Below are positions 9,102 to 22,397 of a DNA stretch of 64,000 bases, in pieces (position 1 is the stretch's first letter; every line of letters starts with the position of its first letter). The position numbers were made by a program, and so were the translations under genes. The notes under the pieces are model-generated. The model was not told where the DNA came from. It made no database searches and saw only the letters and a program-made list of their open reading frames with translations. Source of the stretch: Ptiloglossa arizonensis. Taxonomy: Eukaryota; Arthropoda; Insecta; Hymenoptera; Colletidae. The stretch spans positions 310,001 through 374,000 of the forward strand of contig NW_027478874.1 in the NCBI RefSeq assembly GCF_051014685.1. Reading direction: 5' to 3'.

Positions 9102-12100
9102 ATTTTCGCAGTTCCGATGCTCGAAACAAATAACTAGAACGGCCCAGGGGAAAAGTGCGCATACCGTTGTAATCGGGCGAGTTTCTACTTTCAGAAGCAA
9201 CAGAAATTTTGCCGATTGGTCAATCCGTTCGCGAGATATGGCAGTTTGGATGTAAGAAACGCTTGAGGAACTCAAAATTTTCGCAGTTCTGATGCTCGAA
9301 ACGAATAACTAGAACGGCCTAGGGGAAAAGTGCGCATACCGTTGTAATCGGGCGAGTTTCTACTTTCAGAAGCAACAGAAATTTTGCGGATTGGTCAATC
9401 CGTTCGCGAGATATGGCAGTTTGGAGGTAAGAAACGCTTGAGAAACTCAAAATTTTCGCAGTTCTGATGCTCGAAACGAATGACTAGAACGGCCTAGGGG
9501 AGAAGTACGCATACCGTTGTAATCGGGCGAGTTTCTACTTTCAGAAGCAACAGAAATTTTGCGGATTGGTCAATCCGTTCGCGAGATATGGCAGTTTGGA
9601 GGTAAGAAACGCTTGAGAAACTCAAAATTTTCGCAGTTCTGATGCTCGAAACGAATGACTAGAACGGCCTAGGGGAGAAGTACGCATACCGTTGTAATCG
9701 GGCGAGTTTCTACTTTCAGATGCAACAGAAATCATGCGGATTGGTCAATCCGTTCGCGAGATATGGCCGTTTGGATGTAAGAAACGCTTGAGAAACTCAA
9801 AATTTTCGCAGTGCTGATGCTCGAAACAAATAACTAGAACGGCCTAGGGGAAAACTACACCCACCGTTGTAATCGGGCGAGTTTCTACTTTCAGATGCAA
9901 CAGAAATTTTGCGGATTGGTCAATCCGTTCGCGAGATATGGCAGTTTGGATGTAAGAAACGCTTGAGGAACTCAAAATTTTCGCAGTTCTGATGCTCGAA
10001 ACGAATAACTAGAACGGCCTAGGGGAAAAGTGCGCATACCGTTGTAATCGGGCGAGTTTCTACTTTCAGAAGCAACAGAAATTTTGCGGATTGGTCAATC
10101 CGTTCGCGAGATATGGCAGTTTGGAGGTAAGAAACGCTTGAGAAACTCAAAATTTTCGCAGTTCTGATGCTCGAAACGAATGACTAGAACGGCCTAGGGG
10201 AGAAGTACGCATACCGTTGTAATCGGGCGAGTTTCTACTTTCAGAAGCAACAGAAATTTTGCGGATTGGTCAATCCGTTCGCGAGATATGGCAGTTTGGA
10301 GGTAAGAAACGCTTGAGAAACTCAAAATTTTCGCAGTTCTGATGCTCGAAACGAATGACTAGAACGGCCTAGGGGAGAAGTACGCATACCGTTGTAATCG
10401 GGCGAGTTTCTACTTTCAGATGCAACAGAAATCATGCGGATTGGTCAATCCGTTCGCGAGATATGGCCGTTTGGATGTAAGAAACGCTTGAGAAACTCAA
10501 AATTTTCGCAGTGCTGATGCTCGAAACAAATAACTAGAACGGCCTAGGGGAAAAATACACCCACCGTTGTAATCGGGCGAGTTTCTACTTTCAGATGCAA
10601 CAGACATTTTGCGGATTGGTCAATCCGTTCGCGAGATATGGCAGTTTGGATGTAAGAAACGCTTGAGGAACTCAAAATTTTCGCAGTTCTGATGCTCGAA
10701 ACGAATGACTAGAACGGCCTAGGGGAAAACTACACATACCGTTGCAATCGGGCGAGTTTCTACTTTCAGATGCAACAGAAATTATGCTGATTGGTCAATC
10801 CATTCGCGAGATATAGCCGTTTGGATGTAAGAAACGCTTGAGAAACTCAAAATTTTCGCAGTTCTGATGCTCGAAACGAATAACTAGAACGGCCTAGGGG
10901 AAAAGTGCGCATACCGTTGTAATCGGGCGAGTTTCTACTTTCAGAAGCAACAGAAATTTTGCGGATTGGTCAATCCGTTCGCGAGATATGGCAGTTTGGA
11001 GGTAAGAAACGCTTGAGAAACTCAAAATTTTCGCAGTTCTGATGCTCGAAACGAATGACTAGAACGGCCTAGGGGAGAAGTACGCATACCGTTGTAATCG
11101 GGCGAGTTTCTACTTTCAGATGCAACAGAAATTTTGCGGATTGGTCAATCCGTTCGCGAGATATGGCAGTTTGGAGGTAAGAAACGCTTGAGGAACTCAA
11201 AATTTTCGCAGTTCTGATGCTCGAAACGAATAACTAGAACGGCCTAGGGGAAAACTACTCCTACCGTTGTAATCGGGCGAGTTTCTACTTTCAGATGCAA
11301 CAGAAATTTGGCGGATCGATCAATCCGTTCGCGAGATATGGCAGTTTAGAGATAAGAAACGATTTAGAAACTCAAAATTTTCGCAGTTCCGATGCTCGAA
11401 ACAAATAACTAGAACGGCCCAGGGGAAAAGTGCGCATACCGTTGTAATCGGGCGAGTTTCTACTTTCAGAAGCAACAGAAATTTTGCCGATTGGTCAATC
11501 CGTTCGCGAGATATGGCAGTTTGGAGGTAAGAAACGCTTGAGAAACTCAAAATTTTCGCAGTTGTGATGCTCGAAACGAATGACTAGAACGGCCTAGGGG
11601 AGAAGTACGCATACCGTTGTAATCGGGCGAGTTTCTACTTTCAGATGCAACAGAAATCATGCGGATTGGTCAATCCGTTCGCGAGATATGGCAGTTTGGA
11701 TGTAAGAAACGCTTGAGGAACTCAAAATTTTCGCAGTTCTGATGCTCGAAACGAATAACTAGAACGGCCTAGGGGAAAAGTGCGCATACCGTTGTAATCG
11801 GGCGAGTTTCTACTTTCAGAAGCAACAGAAATTTTGCGGATTGGTCAATCCGTTCGCGAGATATGGCAGTTTGGAGGTAAGAAACGCTTGAGAAACTCAA
11901 AATTTTCGCAGTTCTGATGCTCGAAACGAATGACTAGAACGGCCTAGGGGAGAAGTACGCATACCGTTGTAATCGGGCGAGTTTCTACTTTCAGAAGCAA
12001 CAGAAATTTTGCGGATTGGTCAATCCGTTCGCGAGATATGGCAGTTTGGAGGTAAGAAACGCTTGAGAAACTCAAAATTTTCGCAGTTCTGATGCTCGAA

Positions 12101-13126
12101 ACGAATGACTAGAACGGCCTAGGGGAGAAGTACGCATACCGTTGTAATCGGGCGAGTTTCTACTTTCAGATGCAACAGAAATCATGCGGATTGGTCAATC
12201 CGTTCGCGAGATATGGCCGTTTGGATGTAAGAAACGCTTGAGAAACTCAAAATTTTCGCAGTGCTGATGCTCGAAACAAATAACTAGAACGGCCTAGGGG
12301 AAAAATACACCCACCGTTGTAATCGGGCGAGTTTCTACTTTCAGATGCAACAGACATTTTGCGGATTGGTCAATCCGTTCGCGAGATATGGCAGTTTGGA
12401 TGTAAGAAACGCTTGAGGAACTCAAAATTTTCGCAGTTCTGATGCTCGAAACGAATGACTAGAACGGCCTAGGGGAAAACTACACATACCGTTGCAATCG
12501 GGCGAGTTTCTACTTTCAGATGCAACAGAAATTATGCTGATTGGTCAATCCGTTCGCGAGATATAGCCGTTTGGATGTAAGAAACGCTTGAGAAACTCAA
12601 AATTTTCGCAGTTCTGATGCTCGAAACGAATAACTAGAACGGCCTAGGGGAAAAGTGCGCATACCGTTGTAATCGGGCGAGTTTCTACTTTCAGAAGCAA
12701 CAGAAATTTTGCGGATTGGTCAATCCGTTCGCGAGATATGGCAGTTTGGAGGTAAGAAACGCTTGAGAAACTCAAAATTTTCGCAGTTCTGATGCTCGAA
12801 ACGAATGACTAGAACGGCCTAGGGGAGAAGTACGCATACGGTTGTAATCGGGCGAGTTTCTACTTTCAGATGCAACAGAAATTTTGCGGATTGGTCAATC
12901 CGTTCGCGAGATATGGCAGTTTGGAGGTAAGAAACGCTTGAGGAACTCAAAATTTTCGCAGTTCTGATGCTCGAAACGAATAACTAGAACGGCCTAGGGG
13001 AAAACTACTCCTACCGTTGTAATCGGGCGAGTTTCTACTTTCAGATGCAACAGAAATTTGGCGGATCGATCAATCCGTTCGCGAGATATGGCAGTTTAGA
13101 GATAAGAAACGATTTAGAAACTCAAA
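9102..13126 (+). repeat. 4.2-kb super-repeat, copy 2, one monomer shorter
   Basis: 23 monomers: G-C-D-A-B-C-D-A-B-E-C-D'-F (9102-11376) and then G-A'/B-C-D-A-B-E-C-D'-F (11377-13126). It differs from copy 1 by the fusion of A' and B into the single monomer 11552-11726. This monomer starts as A' (GTTGTGATG upstream in frame, AAATCATGCGG) and ends as B (ATATGGCAG, GATGTAAG, GAGGAACTC), removing exactly 175 bases. Private point changes include CATTCGCG at about 10801. Confidence 0.85.
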
Positions 13127-14876
13127 ATTTTCGCAGTTCCGATGCTCGAAACAAATAACTAGAACGGCCCAGGGGAAAAGTGCGCATACCGTTGTAATCG
13201 GGCGAGTTTCTACTTTCAGAAGCAACAGAAATTTTGCCGATTGGTCAATCCGTTCGCGAGATATGGCAGTTTGGAGGTAAGAAACGCTTGAGAAACTCAA
13301 AATTTTCGCAGTTGTGATGCTCGAAACGAATGACTAGAACGGCCTAGGGGAGAAGTACGCATACCGTTGTAATCGGGCGAGTTTCTACTTTCAGATGCAA
13401 CAGAAATCATGCGGATTGGTCAATCCGTTCGCGAGATATGGCCGTTTGGATGTAAGAAACGCTTGAGAAACTCAAAATTTTCGCAGTGCTGATGCTCGAA
13501 ACAAATAACTAGAACGGCCTAGGGGAAAACTACACCCACCGTTGTAATCGGGCGAGTTTCTACTTTCAGATGCAACAGAAATTTTGCGGATTGGTCAATC
13601 CGTTCGCGAGATATGGCAGTTTGGATGTAAGAAACGCTTGAGGAACTCAAAATTTTCGCAGTTCTCATGCTCGAAACGAATAACTAGAACGGCCTAGGGG
13701 AAAAGTGCGCATACCGTTGTAATCGGGCGAGTTTCTACTTTCAGAAGCAACAGAAATTTTGCGGATTGGTCAATCCGTTCGCGAGATATGGCAGTTTGGA
13801 GGTAAGAAACGCTTGAGAAACTCAAAATTTTCGCAGTTCTGATGCTCGAAACGAATGACTAGAACGGCCTAGGGGAGAAGTACGCATACCGTTGTAATCG
13901 GGCGAGTTTCTACTTTCAGAAGCAACAGAAATTTTGCGGATTGGTCAATCCGTTCGCGAGATATGGCAGTTTGGAGGTAAGAAACGCTTGAGAAACTCAA
14001 AATTTTCGCAGTTCTGATGCTCGAAACGAATGACTAGAACGGCCTAGGGGAGAAGTACGCATACCGTTGTAATCGGGCGAGTTTCTACTTTCAGATGCAA
14101 CAGAAATCATGCGGATTGGTCAATCCGTTCGCGAGATATGGCCGTTTGGATGTAAGAAACGCTTGAGAAACTCAAAATTTTCGCAGTGCTGATGCTCGAA
14201 ACAAATAACTAGAACGGCCTAGGGGAAAACTACACCCACCGTTGTAATCGGGCGAGTTTCTACTTTCAGATGCAACAGACATTTTGCGGATTGGTCAATC
14301 CGTTCGCGAGATATGGCAGTTTGGATGTAAGAAACGCTTGAGGAACTCAAAATTTTCGCAGTTCTGATGCTCGAAACGAATGACTAGAACGGCCTAGGGG
14401 AAAACTACACATACCGTTGCAATCGGGCGAGTTTCTACTTTCAGATGCAACAGAAATTATGCTGATTGGTCAATCCGTTCGCGAGATATAGCCGTTTGGA
14501 TGTAAGAAACGCTTGAGAAACTCAAAATTTTCGCAGTTCTGATGCTCGAAACGAATAACTAGAACGGCCTAGGGGAAAAGTGCGCATACCGTTGTAATCG
14601 GGCGAGTTTCTACTTTCAGAAGCAACAGAAATTTTGCGGATTGGTCAATCCGTTCGCGAGATATGGCAGTTTGGAGGTAAGAAACGCTTGAGAAACTCAA
14701 AATTTTCGCAGTTCTGATGCTCGAAACGAATGACTAGAACGGCCTAGGGGAGAAGTACGCATACCGTTGTAATCGGGCGAGTTTCTACTTTCAGATGCAA
14801 CAGAAATTTTGCGGATTGGTCAATCCGTTCGCGAGATGTGGCAGTTTGGAGGTAAGAAACGCTTGAGAAACTCAAA
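13127..14876 (+). repeat. Partial HOR copy G-A'-B-C-D-A-B-E-C-D''
   Basis: Ten monomers that follow the 11-mer order. The last one (14702-14876) ends with ATGTGGCAG and GAGAAACTC, which is the D'' form used in the 15-mer HOR at 20823-32897, and F is absent. It marks the right-hand edge of the 11/13-mer domain. Confidence 0.78.
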
Positions 14877-16276
14877 ATTTTCGCAGTTCTGATGCTCGAA
14901 ACGAATAACTAGAACGGCCTAGGGGAAAAGTGCGCATACCGTTGTAATCGGGCGAGTTTCTACTTTCAGAAGCAACAGAAATTTTGCGGACTGGTCAATC
15001 CGTTCGCGAGATATGGCAGTTTGGAGGTAAGAAACGCTTGAGAAACTCAAAATTTTCGCAGTTCTGATGCTCGAAACGAATGACTAGAACGGCCTAGGGG
15101 AGAAGTACGCATACCGTTGTAATCGGGCGAGTTTCTACTTTCAGATGCAACAGAAATCATGCGGATTGGTCAATCCGTTCGCGAGATATGGCCGTTTGGA
15201 TGTAAGAAACGCTTGAGAAACTCAAAATTTTCGAAGTTCTGATGCTCGAAACGAATACCTAGAACGGCCTAGGGGAAAAGTGCGCATACCGTTGTAATCG
15301 GGCGAGTTTCTACTTTCAGAAGCAACAGAAATTTTGCGGATTGGTCAATCCGTTCGCGAGATATGGCAGTTTGGAGGTAAGTAACGCTTGAGAGACTCAA
15401 AATTTTCGCAGTTCTGATGCTCGAAACGAATGACTAGAACGGCCTAGGGGAGAAGTACGCATACCGTTGTAATCGGGCGAGTTTGTACTTTCAAATGCAA
15501 CAGAAATCATGCGGATTGGTCAATCCGTTCGCGAGATATGGCCGTTTGGATGTAAGAAACGCTTGAGAATCTCAAAATTTTCGCAGTGCTGATGCTCGAA
15601 ATAAATAACTAGAACGGCCTAGTGGAAAACTACACCCACCGTTGTAATCGGGCGAGTTTCTACTATCAGATGCAACAGAAATCATGCGGATTGGTCAATC
15701 CGTTCGCGAGATATGGCCGTTTGGATGTAAGAAACGCTTGAAAAACTCAAAATTTTCGCAGTTCTGATGCTCGAAACGAATGACTAGAACGGCCTAGGGG
15801 AAAACTACACATACCGTTGCAATCGGACGAGTTTCTACTTTCAGATGCAACAGAAATTATGCGGATTGGTCAATCCGTTCGCGAGATTTAGCCGTTTGGA
15901 TGTAAGAAACGCTTGAGAAACTCAAAATTTTCGCAGTTCTGATGCTCGAAACGAATAACTAGAACGGCCTAGGGGAAAAGTGCGCATACCGTTGTAGTCG
16001 GGCGAGTTTCTACTTTCAGAAGCAACAGAAATTTTGCGGATTGGTCAATCCGTTCGCGAGATATGGCCGTTTGGATGTAAGAAACGCTTGAGAAACTCAA
16101 AATTTTCGCAGTGCTGATGCTCGAAACGAATGACTAGAACGGCCTAGGGGAGAAGTACGCATACCGTTGTAATCGGGCGAGTTTCTACTTTTAGATGCAA
16201 CAGAAATCATGCGGATTGGTCAATCCGTTCGCGAGATATGGCAGTTTGGAGGTAAGAAACGCTTGAGAAACTCAAA
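14877..16276 (+). repeat. Mosaic of divergent C, A, B and E monomers
   Basis: Eight monomers with no internal higher-order period: C (with GGACTGG), A, C' (TTCGAAG, GAATACC, GTAAGTAACG), A'' (GTTTGTACTTTCAAATGC), a B-like form with AAATAAATAAC and TACTATCAG, E with ATCGGACG, a C/A chimera, and a B/A/D chimera. Private substitutions are more frequent here than in the flanking HORs, as expected at the margin between two homogenised domains. Confidence 0.75.
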
Positions 16277-17676
16277 ATTTTCGCAGTTCTGATGCTCGAA
16301 ACGAATGACTAGAACGGCATAGGGGAGAAGTACGCATACCGTTGTAATCGGGCGAGTTTCTACTTTCAGATGCAACAGAAATCATGCGGATTGGTCAATC
16401 CGTTCGCGAGATATGGCCGTTTGGATGTAAGAAACGCTTGAGAAACTCAAAATTTTCGCAGTTCTGATGCTCGAAACGAATAACTAGAACGGCCTAGGGG
16501 AAAAGTGCGCATACTGTTGTAAACGGGCGAGTTTCTACTTTCAGATGCAGCAGAAATTTTGCGGATTGATCAATCCCTTCGCGAGATATGGCAGTTTGGA
16601 GATAAGAAACGCTTTGGAAACTCAAAATTTTCGCAGTTTTATGCTCGAAACGAATAACTAGAACGGCCCAGGGGAAAAGTGCGCATACCGTTGTAATCGG
16701 GCGAGTTTCTAATTTCAAATGCAACAGAAATTTTGCGGATTGGTCAATCCGTTCGCGAGATGTGGCAGTTTGGAGGTAAGAAACGCTTGAGAAACTCAAA
16801 ATTTTCGCAGTTCTGATGCTCGAAACGAATAACTAGAAAGGCCTGGGGGAAAAGTACGCATGCCGTTGTAATCGGGCGAGTTTCTACTTTCAGATGCAAC
16901 AGAAATTTTGCGGATTGGTCAATCCGTTCGCGTGATATAGCAGTTTGGAGGTAAGGAACGCTTGAGGAACTCAAAATTTTCGCAGTTCTGATGCTCGAAA
17001 CGAATAACTAGAACGGCCTAGGGGATAACTACACCTACCGTTGCAATCGGGCGAGTTTCTACTTTCAGATGCAACAGAAATTTTGCGGATTGATCAATCC
17101 GTTCGCGAGATATGGAAGTTTGGAGATAAGAAACGCTTTAGAAACTCAAAATTTTCGCATTTCCGATGCGCGAAACGAATAACTAGAACGGCCCAGGAGA
17201 AAAGGGCGCATAACGTTGTAATCGGGCGACTTTCTACTTTCAAATGCAACAGAAATTTTGCGGATTGGTCAATCCGTTCGCGAGATATGGCAGTTTGGAG
17301 GTAAGAAACGCTTGAGAAACTCAAAATTTTCGCAGTTCTGATGCTCGAAACGAATGACTAGAACGGCCCAGGGGAAAACTACACATACCGTTGCAATCGG
17401 GCGAGTTTCTACTTTCAGATGCAACAGAAATTATTGCGGATTGGTCAATCCGTTCGCGAGATATAGCCGTTTGGATGTAAGAAACGCTTGAGAAACTCAA
17501 AATTTTCGCAGTTCTGATGCTCGAAACGAATGACTAGAACGGCCTAGGGGAAAACTACACCCAAAGTTGTAATCGGGCGAGTTTCTACTTTCAGATGCAA
17601 CAGAAATTTTGCGGATTGGTCAATCCGTTCGCCAGATATGGCAGTTTGGAGGTAAGAAACGCTTGAGGAACTCAAA
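16277..17676 (+). repeat. Block A-P-Q-R-S-T-U-V, copy 2
   Basis: Same eight-monomer order as 1-1401. The one-base Q deletion is present at 16627-16800. The U monomer (17326-17501) is 176 bases because of an extra T (AAATTATTGCGG), which is absent from copies 1 and 3. V carries CGCCAGATATGG, a private change from CGCGAG. Confidence 0.88.
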
Positions 17677-18726
17677 ATTTTCGCAGTTCTGATGCGCGAA
17701 ACGAATAACTAGAACGGCCTAGGGGAAAACTACACCTACCGTTGTAATCGGGCGAGTTTCTACTTTCAGATGCAACAGAAATTTTGCGGATTGATCAATC
17801 CGTTCGCGAGATATGGCAGTTTGGAGATAAGAAACGCTTTAGAAACTCAAAATTTTCGCAGTTCCGATGCAGGAAACGAATAACTAGAACGGCCCAGGGG
17901 GAAAGTGCGCATACCGTTGTAATCGGGCGAGTTTGTACTTTCAAATGCAACAGAAATTTTGCGGATTGGTCAATCCGTTCGCGAGATGTGGCAGTTTGGA
18001 GGTAAGAAACGCTTGAGAAACTCAAAATTTTCGCAGTTCTGATGCTCGAAACGAATAACTAGGACGGCCTAGGGGAAAACTACACCCACCGTTGTAATCG
18101 GGCGAGTTTCTACTTTCAGATGCAACAGAAATTTTGCGGATTGATCAATCCGTTCGCGAGATATGGCAGTTTGGAGATAAGAAACGCTTTAGAAACTCAA
18201 AATTTTCGCAGTTCCGATGCTCGAAACGAATAACTAGAACGGCCCAGGGGAAAAGTGCGCATACCGTTGTAATAGGGCGAGTTTCTACTTTCAAATGCAA
18301 CAGAAATTTTGCGGATTGGTCAATCCGTTCGCGAGATATGGCAGTTTGGAGGTAAGAAACGCTTGAGAAACTCAAAATTTTCGCAGTTCTGATGCTCGAA
18401 ACGAATGACTAGAACGGCCTAGGGGAGAAGTACGCATACCGTTGTAATCGGGCGAGTTTGTACTTTCAAATGCAACAGAAATCATGCGGATTGGTCAATC
18501 CGTTCGCGAGATATGGCCGTTTGGATGTAAGAAACGCTTGAGAATCTCAAAATTTTCGCAGTGCTGATGCTCGAAACAAATAACTAGAACGGCCTAGGGG
18601 AAAACTACACACACCGTTGTCATCGGGCGAGTTTCTACTTTCAGATGCAACAGAAATTTTGCGGATTGGTCAATCCGTTCGCGAGATATGGCAGTTTGGA
18701 GGTAAGAAACGCTTGAGGAACTCAAA
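17677..18726 (+). repeat. 6-mer W-X-Y-Z-A''-B*, first copy
   Basis: Six monomers: W (GATGCGCG, CTACACCTACC, TTGATC), X (GATGCAGGAAACG, GGCCCAGGGGG), Y (TAGGACGG, TTGATC), Z (GTAATAGGGCG), A'' and B*. The W, X, Y and Z members recur in this order exactly 1050 bases later. W-X and Y-Z are each a pair in which a TTGATC monomer is followed by a GGCCCAGG monomer. Confidence 0.82.
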
Positions 18727-19600
18727 ATTTTCGCAGTTCTGATGCGCGAAACGAATAACTAGAACCGCCTAGGGGAAAACTACACCTACCGTTGTAATCG
18801 GGCGAGTTTCTACTTTCAGATGCAACAGAAATTTTGCGGATTGATCAATCCGTTCGCGAGATATGGCAGTTTGGAGATAAGAAACGCTTTAGAAACTCAA
18901 AATTTTCGCAGTTCCGATGCAGGAAACGAATAACTAGAACGGCCCAGGGGAAAAGTGCGCATACCGTTGTAATCGGGCGAGTTTGTACTTTCAAATGCAA
19001 CAGAAATTTTGCGGATTGGTCAATCCGTTCGCGAGATGTGGCAGTTTGGATGTAAGAAACGCTTGAGAAACTCAAAATTTTCGCAGTTCTGATGCTCGAA
19101 ACGAATAACTAGGACGGCCTAGGGGAAAACTACACCCACCGTTGTAATCGGGCGAGTTTCTACTTTCAGATGCAACAGAAATTTTCGGATTGATCAATCC
19201 GTTCGCGAGATATGGCAGTTTGGAGATAAGAAACGCTTTAGAAACTCAAAATTTTCGCAGTTCCGATGCTCGAAACGAATAACTAGAACGGCCCAGGGGA
19301 AAAGTGCGCATACCGTTGTAATAGGGCGAGTTTCTACTTTCAAATGCAACAGAAATTTTGCGGATTGGTCGATCCGTTCGCGAGATGTGGCAGTTTGGAA
19401 GTAAGAAACGCTTGAGAAACTCAAAATTTTCGCAGTTCTGATGCTCGAAACGAATGACTAGAACGGCCTAGGGGAGAAGTACGCATACCGTTGTAATCGG
19501 GCGAGTTTCTACTTTAAGATGCAACAGAAATCATGCGGATTGGTCAATCCGTTCGCGAGATATGGCCGTTTGGATGTAAGAAACGCTTGAGAAACTCAAA
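18727..19600 (+). repeat. W-X-Y-Z-A, second copy of the W-X-Y-Z run
   Basis: Five monomers. W has AGAACCGCC. Y (19077-19250) lacks one base (AAATTTTCGGATT), giving 174 bases. Z (19251-19425) has GGTCGATCC and GAAGTAAG, which differ from the first copy but match the Z copies at 35242, 36117, 42767 and 50117. The last monomer is an A form with CTTTAAGATGC. Confidence 0.82.
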
Positions 19601-20822
19601 ATTTTCGCAGTTCTGATGCTCGAAACGAATGACTAGAACGGCATAGGGGAGAAGTACGCATACCGTTGTAATCGGGCGAGTTTCTACTTTCAGATGCAAC
19701 AGAAATCATGCGGATTGGTCAATCCGTTCGCGAGATATGGCCGTTTGGATGTAAGAAACGCTTGAGAAACTCAAAATTTTCGCAGTTCTGATGCTCGAAA
19801 CGAATAACTAGAACGGCCTAGGGGAAAAGTGCGCATACTGTTGTAAACGGGCGAGCTTCTACTTTCAGATGCAGCAGAAATTTTGCGGATTGATCAATCC
19901 CTTCGCGAGATATGGCAGTTTGGAGATAAGAAACGCTTTGGAAACTCAAAATTTTCGCAGTTTTATGCTCGAAACGAATAACTAGAACGGCCCAGGGGAA
20001 AAGTGCGCATACCCTTGTAATCGGGCGAGTTTCTAATTTCAAATGCAACAGAAATTTTGCGGATTGGTCAATCCGTTCGCGAGATGTGGCAGTTTGGAGG
20101 TAAGAAACGCTTGAGAAACTCAAAATTTTCGCAGTTCTGATGCTCGAAACGAATAACTAGAAAGGCCTGGGGGAAAAGTACGCATGCCGTTGTAATCGGG
20201 CGAGTTTCTACTTTCAGATGCAACAGAAATTTTGCGGATTGGTCAATCCGTTCGCGTGATATAGCAGTTTGGAGGTAAGGAACGCTTGAGGAACTCAAAA
20301 TTTTCGCAGTTCTGATGCTCGAAACGAATAACTAGAACGGCCTAGGGGTAACTACACCTACCGTTGCAATCGGGCGAGTTTCTACTTTCAGATGCAACAG
20401 AAATTTTGCGGATTGATCAATCCGTTCGCGAGATATGGAAGTTTGGAGATAAGAAACGCTTTAGAAACTCAAAATTTTCGCATTTCCGATGCCGAAACGA
20501 ATAACTAGAACGGCCCAGGAGAAAAGGGCGCATAACGTTGTAATCGGGCGACTTTCTACTTTCAAATGCAACAGAAATTTTGCGGATTGGTCAATCCGTT
20601 CGCGAGATATGGCAGTTTGGAGGTAAGAAACGCTTGAGAAACTCAAAATTTTCGCAGTTCTGATGCTCGAAACGAATGACTAGAACGGCCCAGGGGAAAA
20701 CTACACATACCGTTGCAATCGGGCGAGTTTCTACTTTCAGATGCAACAGAAATTATGCGGATTGGTCAATCCGTTCGCGAGATATAGCCGTTTGGATGTA
20801 AGAAACGCTTGAGAAACTCAAA
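19601..20822 (+). repeat. Block A-P-Q-R-S-T-U, copy 3 with extra one-base losses
   Basis: Third copy of the block seen at 1 and 16277, ending at U without V. Besides the shared Q deletion (19951-20124), S (20300-20473) reads GGGGTAACTAC with one A lost, and T (20474-20647) reads GATGCCGAAACG with one base lost. P has the private change GGCGAGCTTC. Four small length changes lie within this block and the preceding Y monomer. Confidence 0.86.
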
Positions 20823-22397
20823 ATTTTCGCAGTGCTGATGCTCGAAACAAATAACTAGAACGGCCTAGGGGAAAACTACACCCACCGTTGTAATCGGGCG
20901 AGTTTCTACTTTCAGATGCAACAGAAATTTTGCGGATTGGTCAATCCGTTCGCGAGATATGGCAGTTTGGATGTAAGAAACGCTTGAGGAACTCAAAATT
21001 TTCGCAGTTCTGATGCTCGAAACGAATAACTAGAACGGCCTAGGGGAAAAGTGCGCATACCGTTGTAATCGGGCGAGTTTCTACTTTCAGAAGCAACAGA
21101 AATTTTGCGGATTGGTCAATCCGTTCGCGAGATATGGCAGTTTGGAGGTAAGAAACGCTTGAGAAACTCAAAATTTTCGCAGTTCTGATGCTCGAAACGA
21201 ATGACTAGAACGGCCTAGGGGAGAAGTACGCATACCGTTGTAATCGGGCGAGTTTCTACTTTCAGAAGCAACAGAAATTTTGCGGATTGGTCAATCCGTT
21301 CGCGAGATATGGCAGTTTGGAGGTAAGAAACGCTTGAGAAACTCAAAATTTTCGCAGTTCTGGTGCTCGAAACGAATGACTAGAACGGCCTAGGGGAGAA
21401 GTACGCATACCGTTGTAATCGGGCGAGTTTCTACTTTCAGATGCAACAGAAATCATGCGGATTGGTCAATCCGTTCGCGAGATATGGCCGTTTGGATGTA
21501 AGAAACGCTTGAGAAACTCAAAATTTTCGCAGTGCTGATGCTCGAAACAAATAACTAGAACGGCCTAGGGGAAAACTACACCCACCGTTGTAATCGGGCG
21601 AGTTTCTACTTTCAGATGCAACAGACATTTTGCGGATTGGTCAATCCGTTCGCGAGATATGGCAGTTTGGATGTAAGAAACGCTTGAGGAACTCAAAATT
21701 TTCGCAGTTCTGATGCTCGAAACGAATAACTAGAACGGCCTAGGAGAAAACTACTCCTACCGTTGTAATCGGGCGAGTTTCTACTTTCAGATGCAACAGA
21801 AATTTTGCGGATTGGTCAATCCGTTCGCGAGATATGGCAGTTTGGAGGTAAGAAACGCTTGAGAAACTCAAAATTTTCGCAGTTCTGATGCTCGAAACGA
21901 ATGACTAGAACGGCCTAGGGGAAAACTACACATACCGTTGCAATCGGGCGAGTTTCTACTTTCAGATGCAACAGAAATTATGCTGATTGGTCAATCCGTT
22001 CGCGAGATATAGCCGTTTGGATGTAAGAAACGCTTGAGAAACTCAAAATTTTCGCAGTTCTGATGCTCGAAACGAATAACTAGAACGGCCTAGGGGAAAA
22101 GTGCGCATACCGTTGTAATCGGGCGAGTTTCTACTTTCAGAAGCAACAGAAATTTTGCGGATTGGTCAATCCGTTCGCGAGATATGGCAGTTTGGACGTA
22201 AGAAACGCTTGAGAAACTCAAAATTTTCGCAGTTCTGATGCTCGAAACGAATGACTAGAACGGCCTAGGGGAGAAGTACGCATACCGTTGTAATCGGGCG
22301 AGTTTCTACTTTCAGATGCAACAGAAATTTTGCGGATTGGTCAATCCGTTCGCGAGATGTGGCAGTTTGGAGGTAAGAAACGCTTGAGAAACTCAAA
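20823..22397 (+). repeat. Nine-monomer leading partial copy of the 15-mer HOR
   Basis: B-C-D-A-B-J-E-C-D'', identical in order to the last nine monomers of the 15-mer units that follow. It has private changes (CTGGTGCTCG at about 21361, GGCCTAGGAG at about 21737, GGACGTAAG at about 22196). It lacks CTCGAG and GGTTAATCC, which mark the three central full copies. Confidence 0.86.

Noticed and set aside
16494..16799. 101-codon minus-strand frame, also at 19818-20123
   Set aside because: It is created by the inherited one-base deletion in monomer Q, which joins two frames that are open in P and Q. This is a by-product of the indel.
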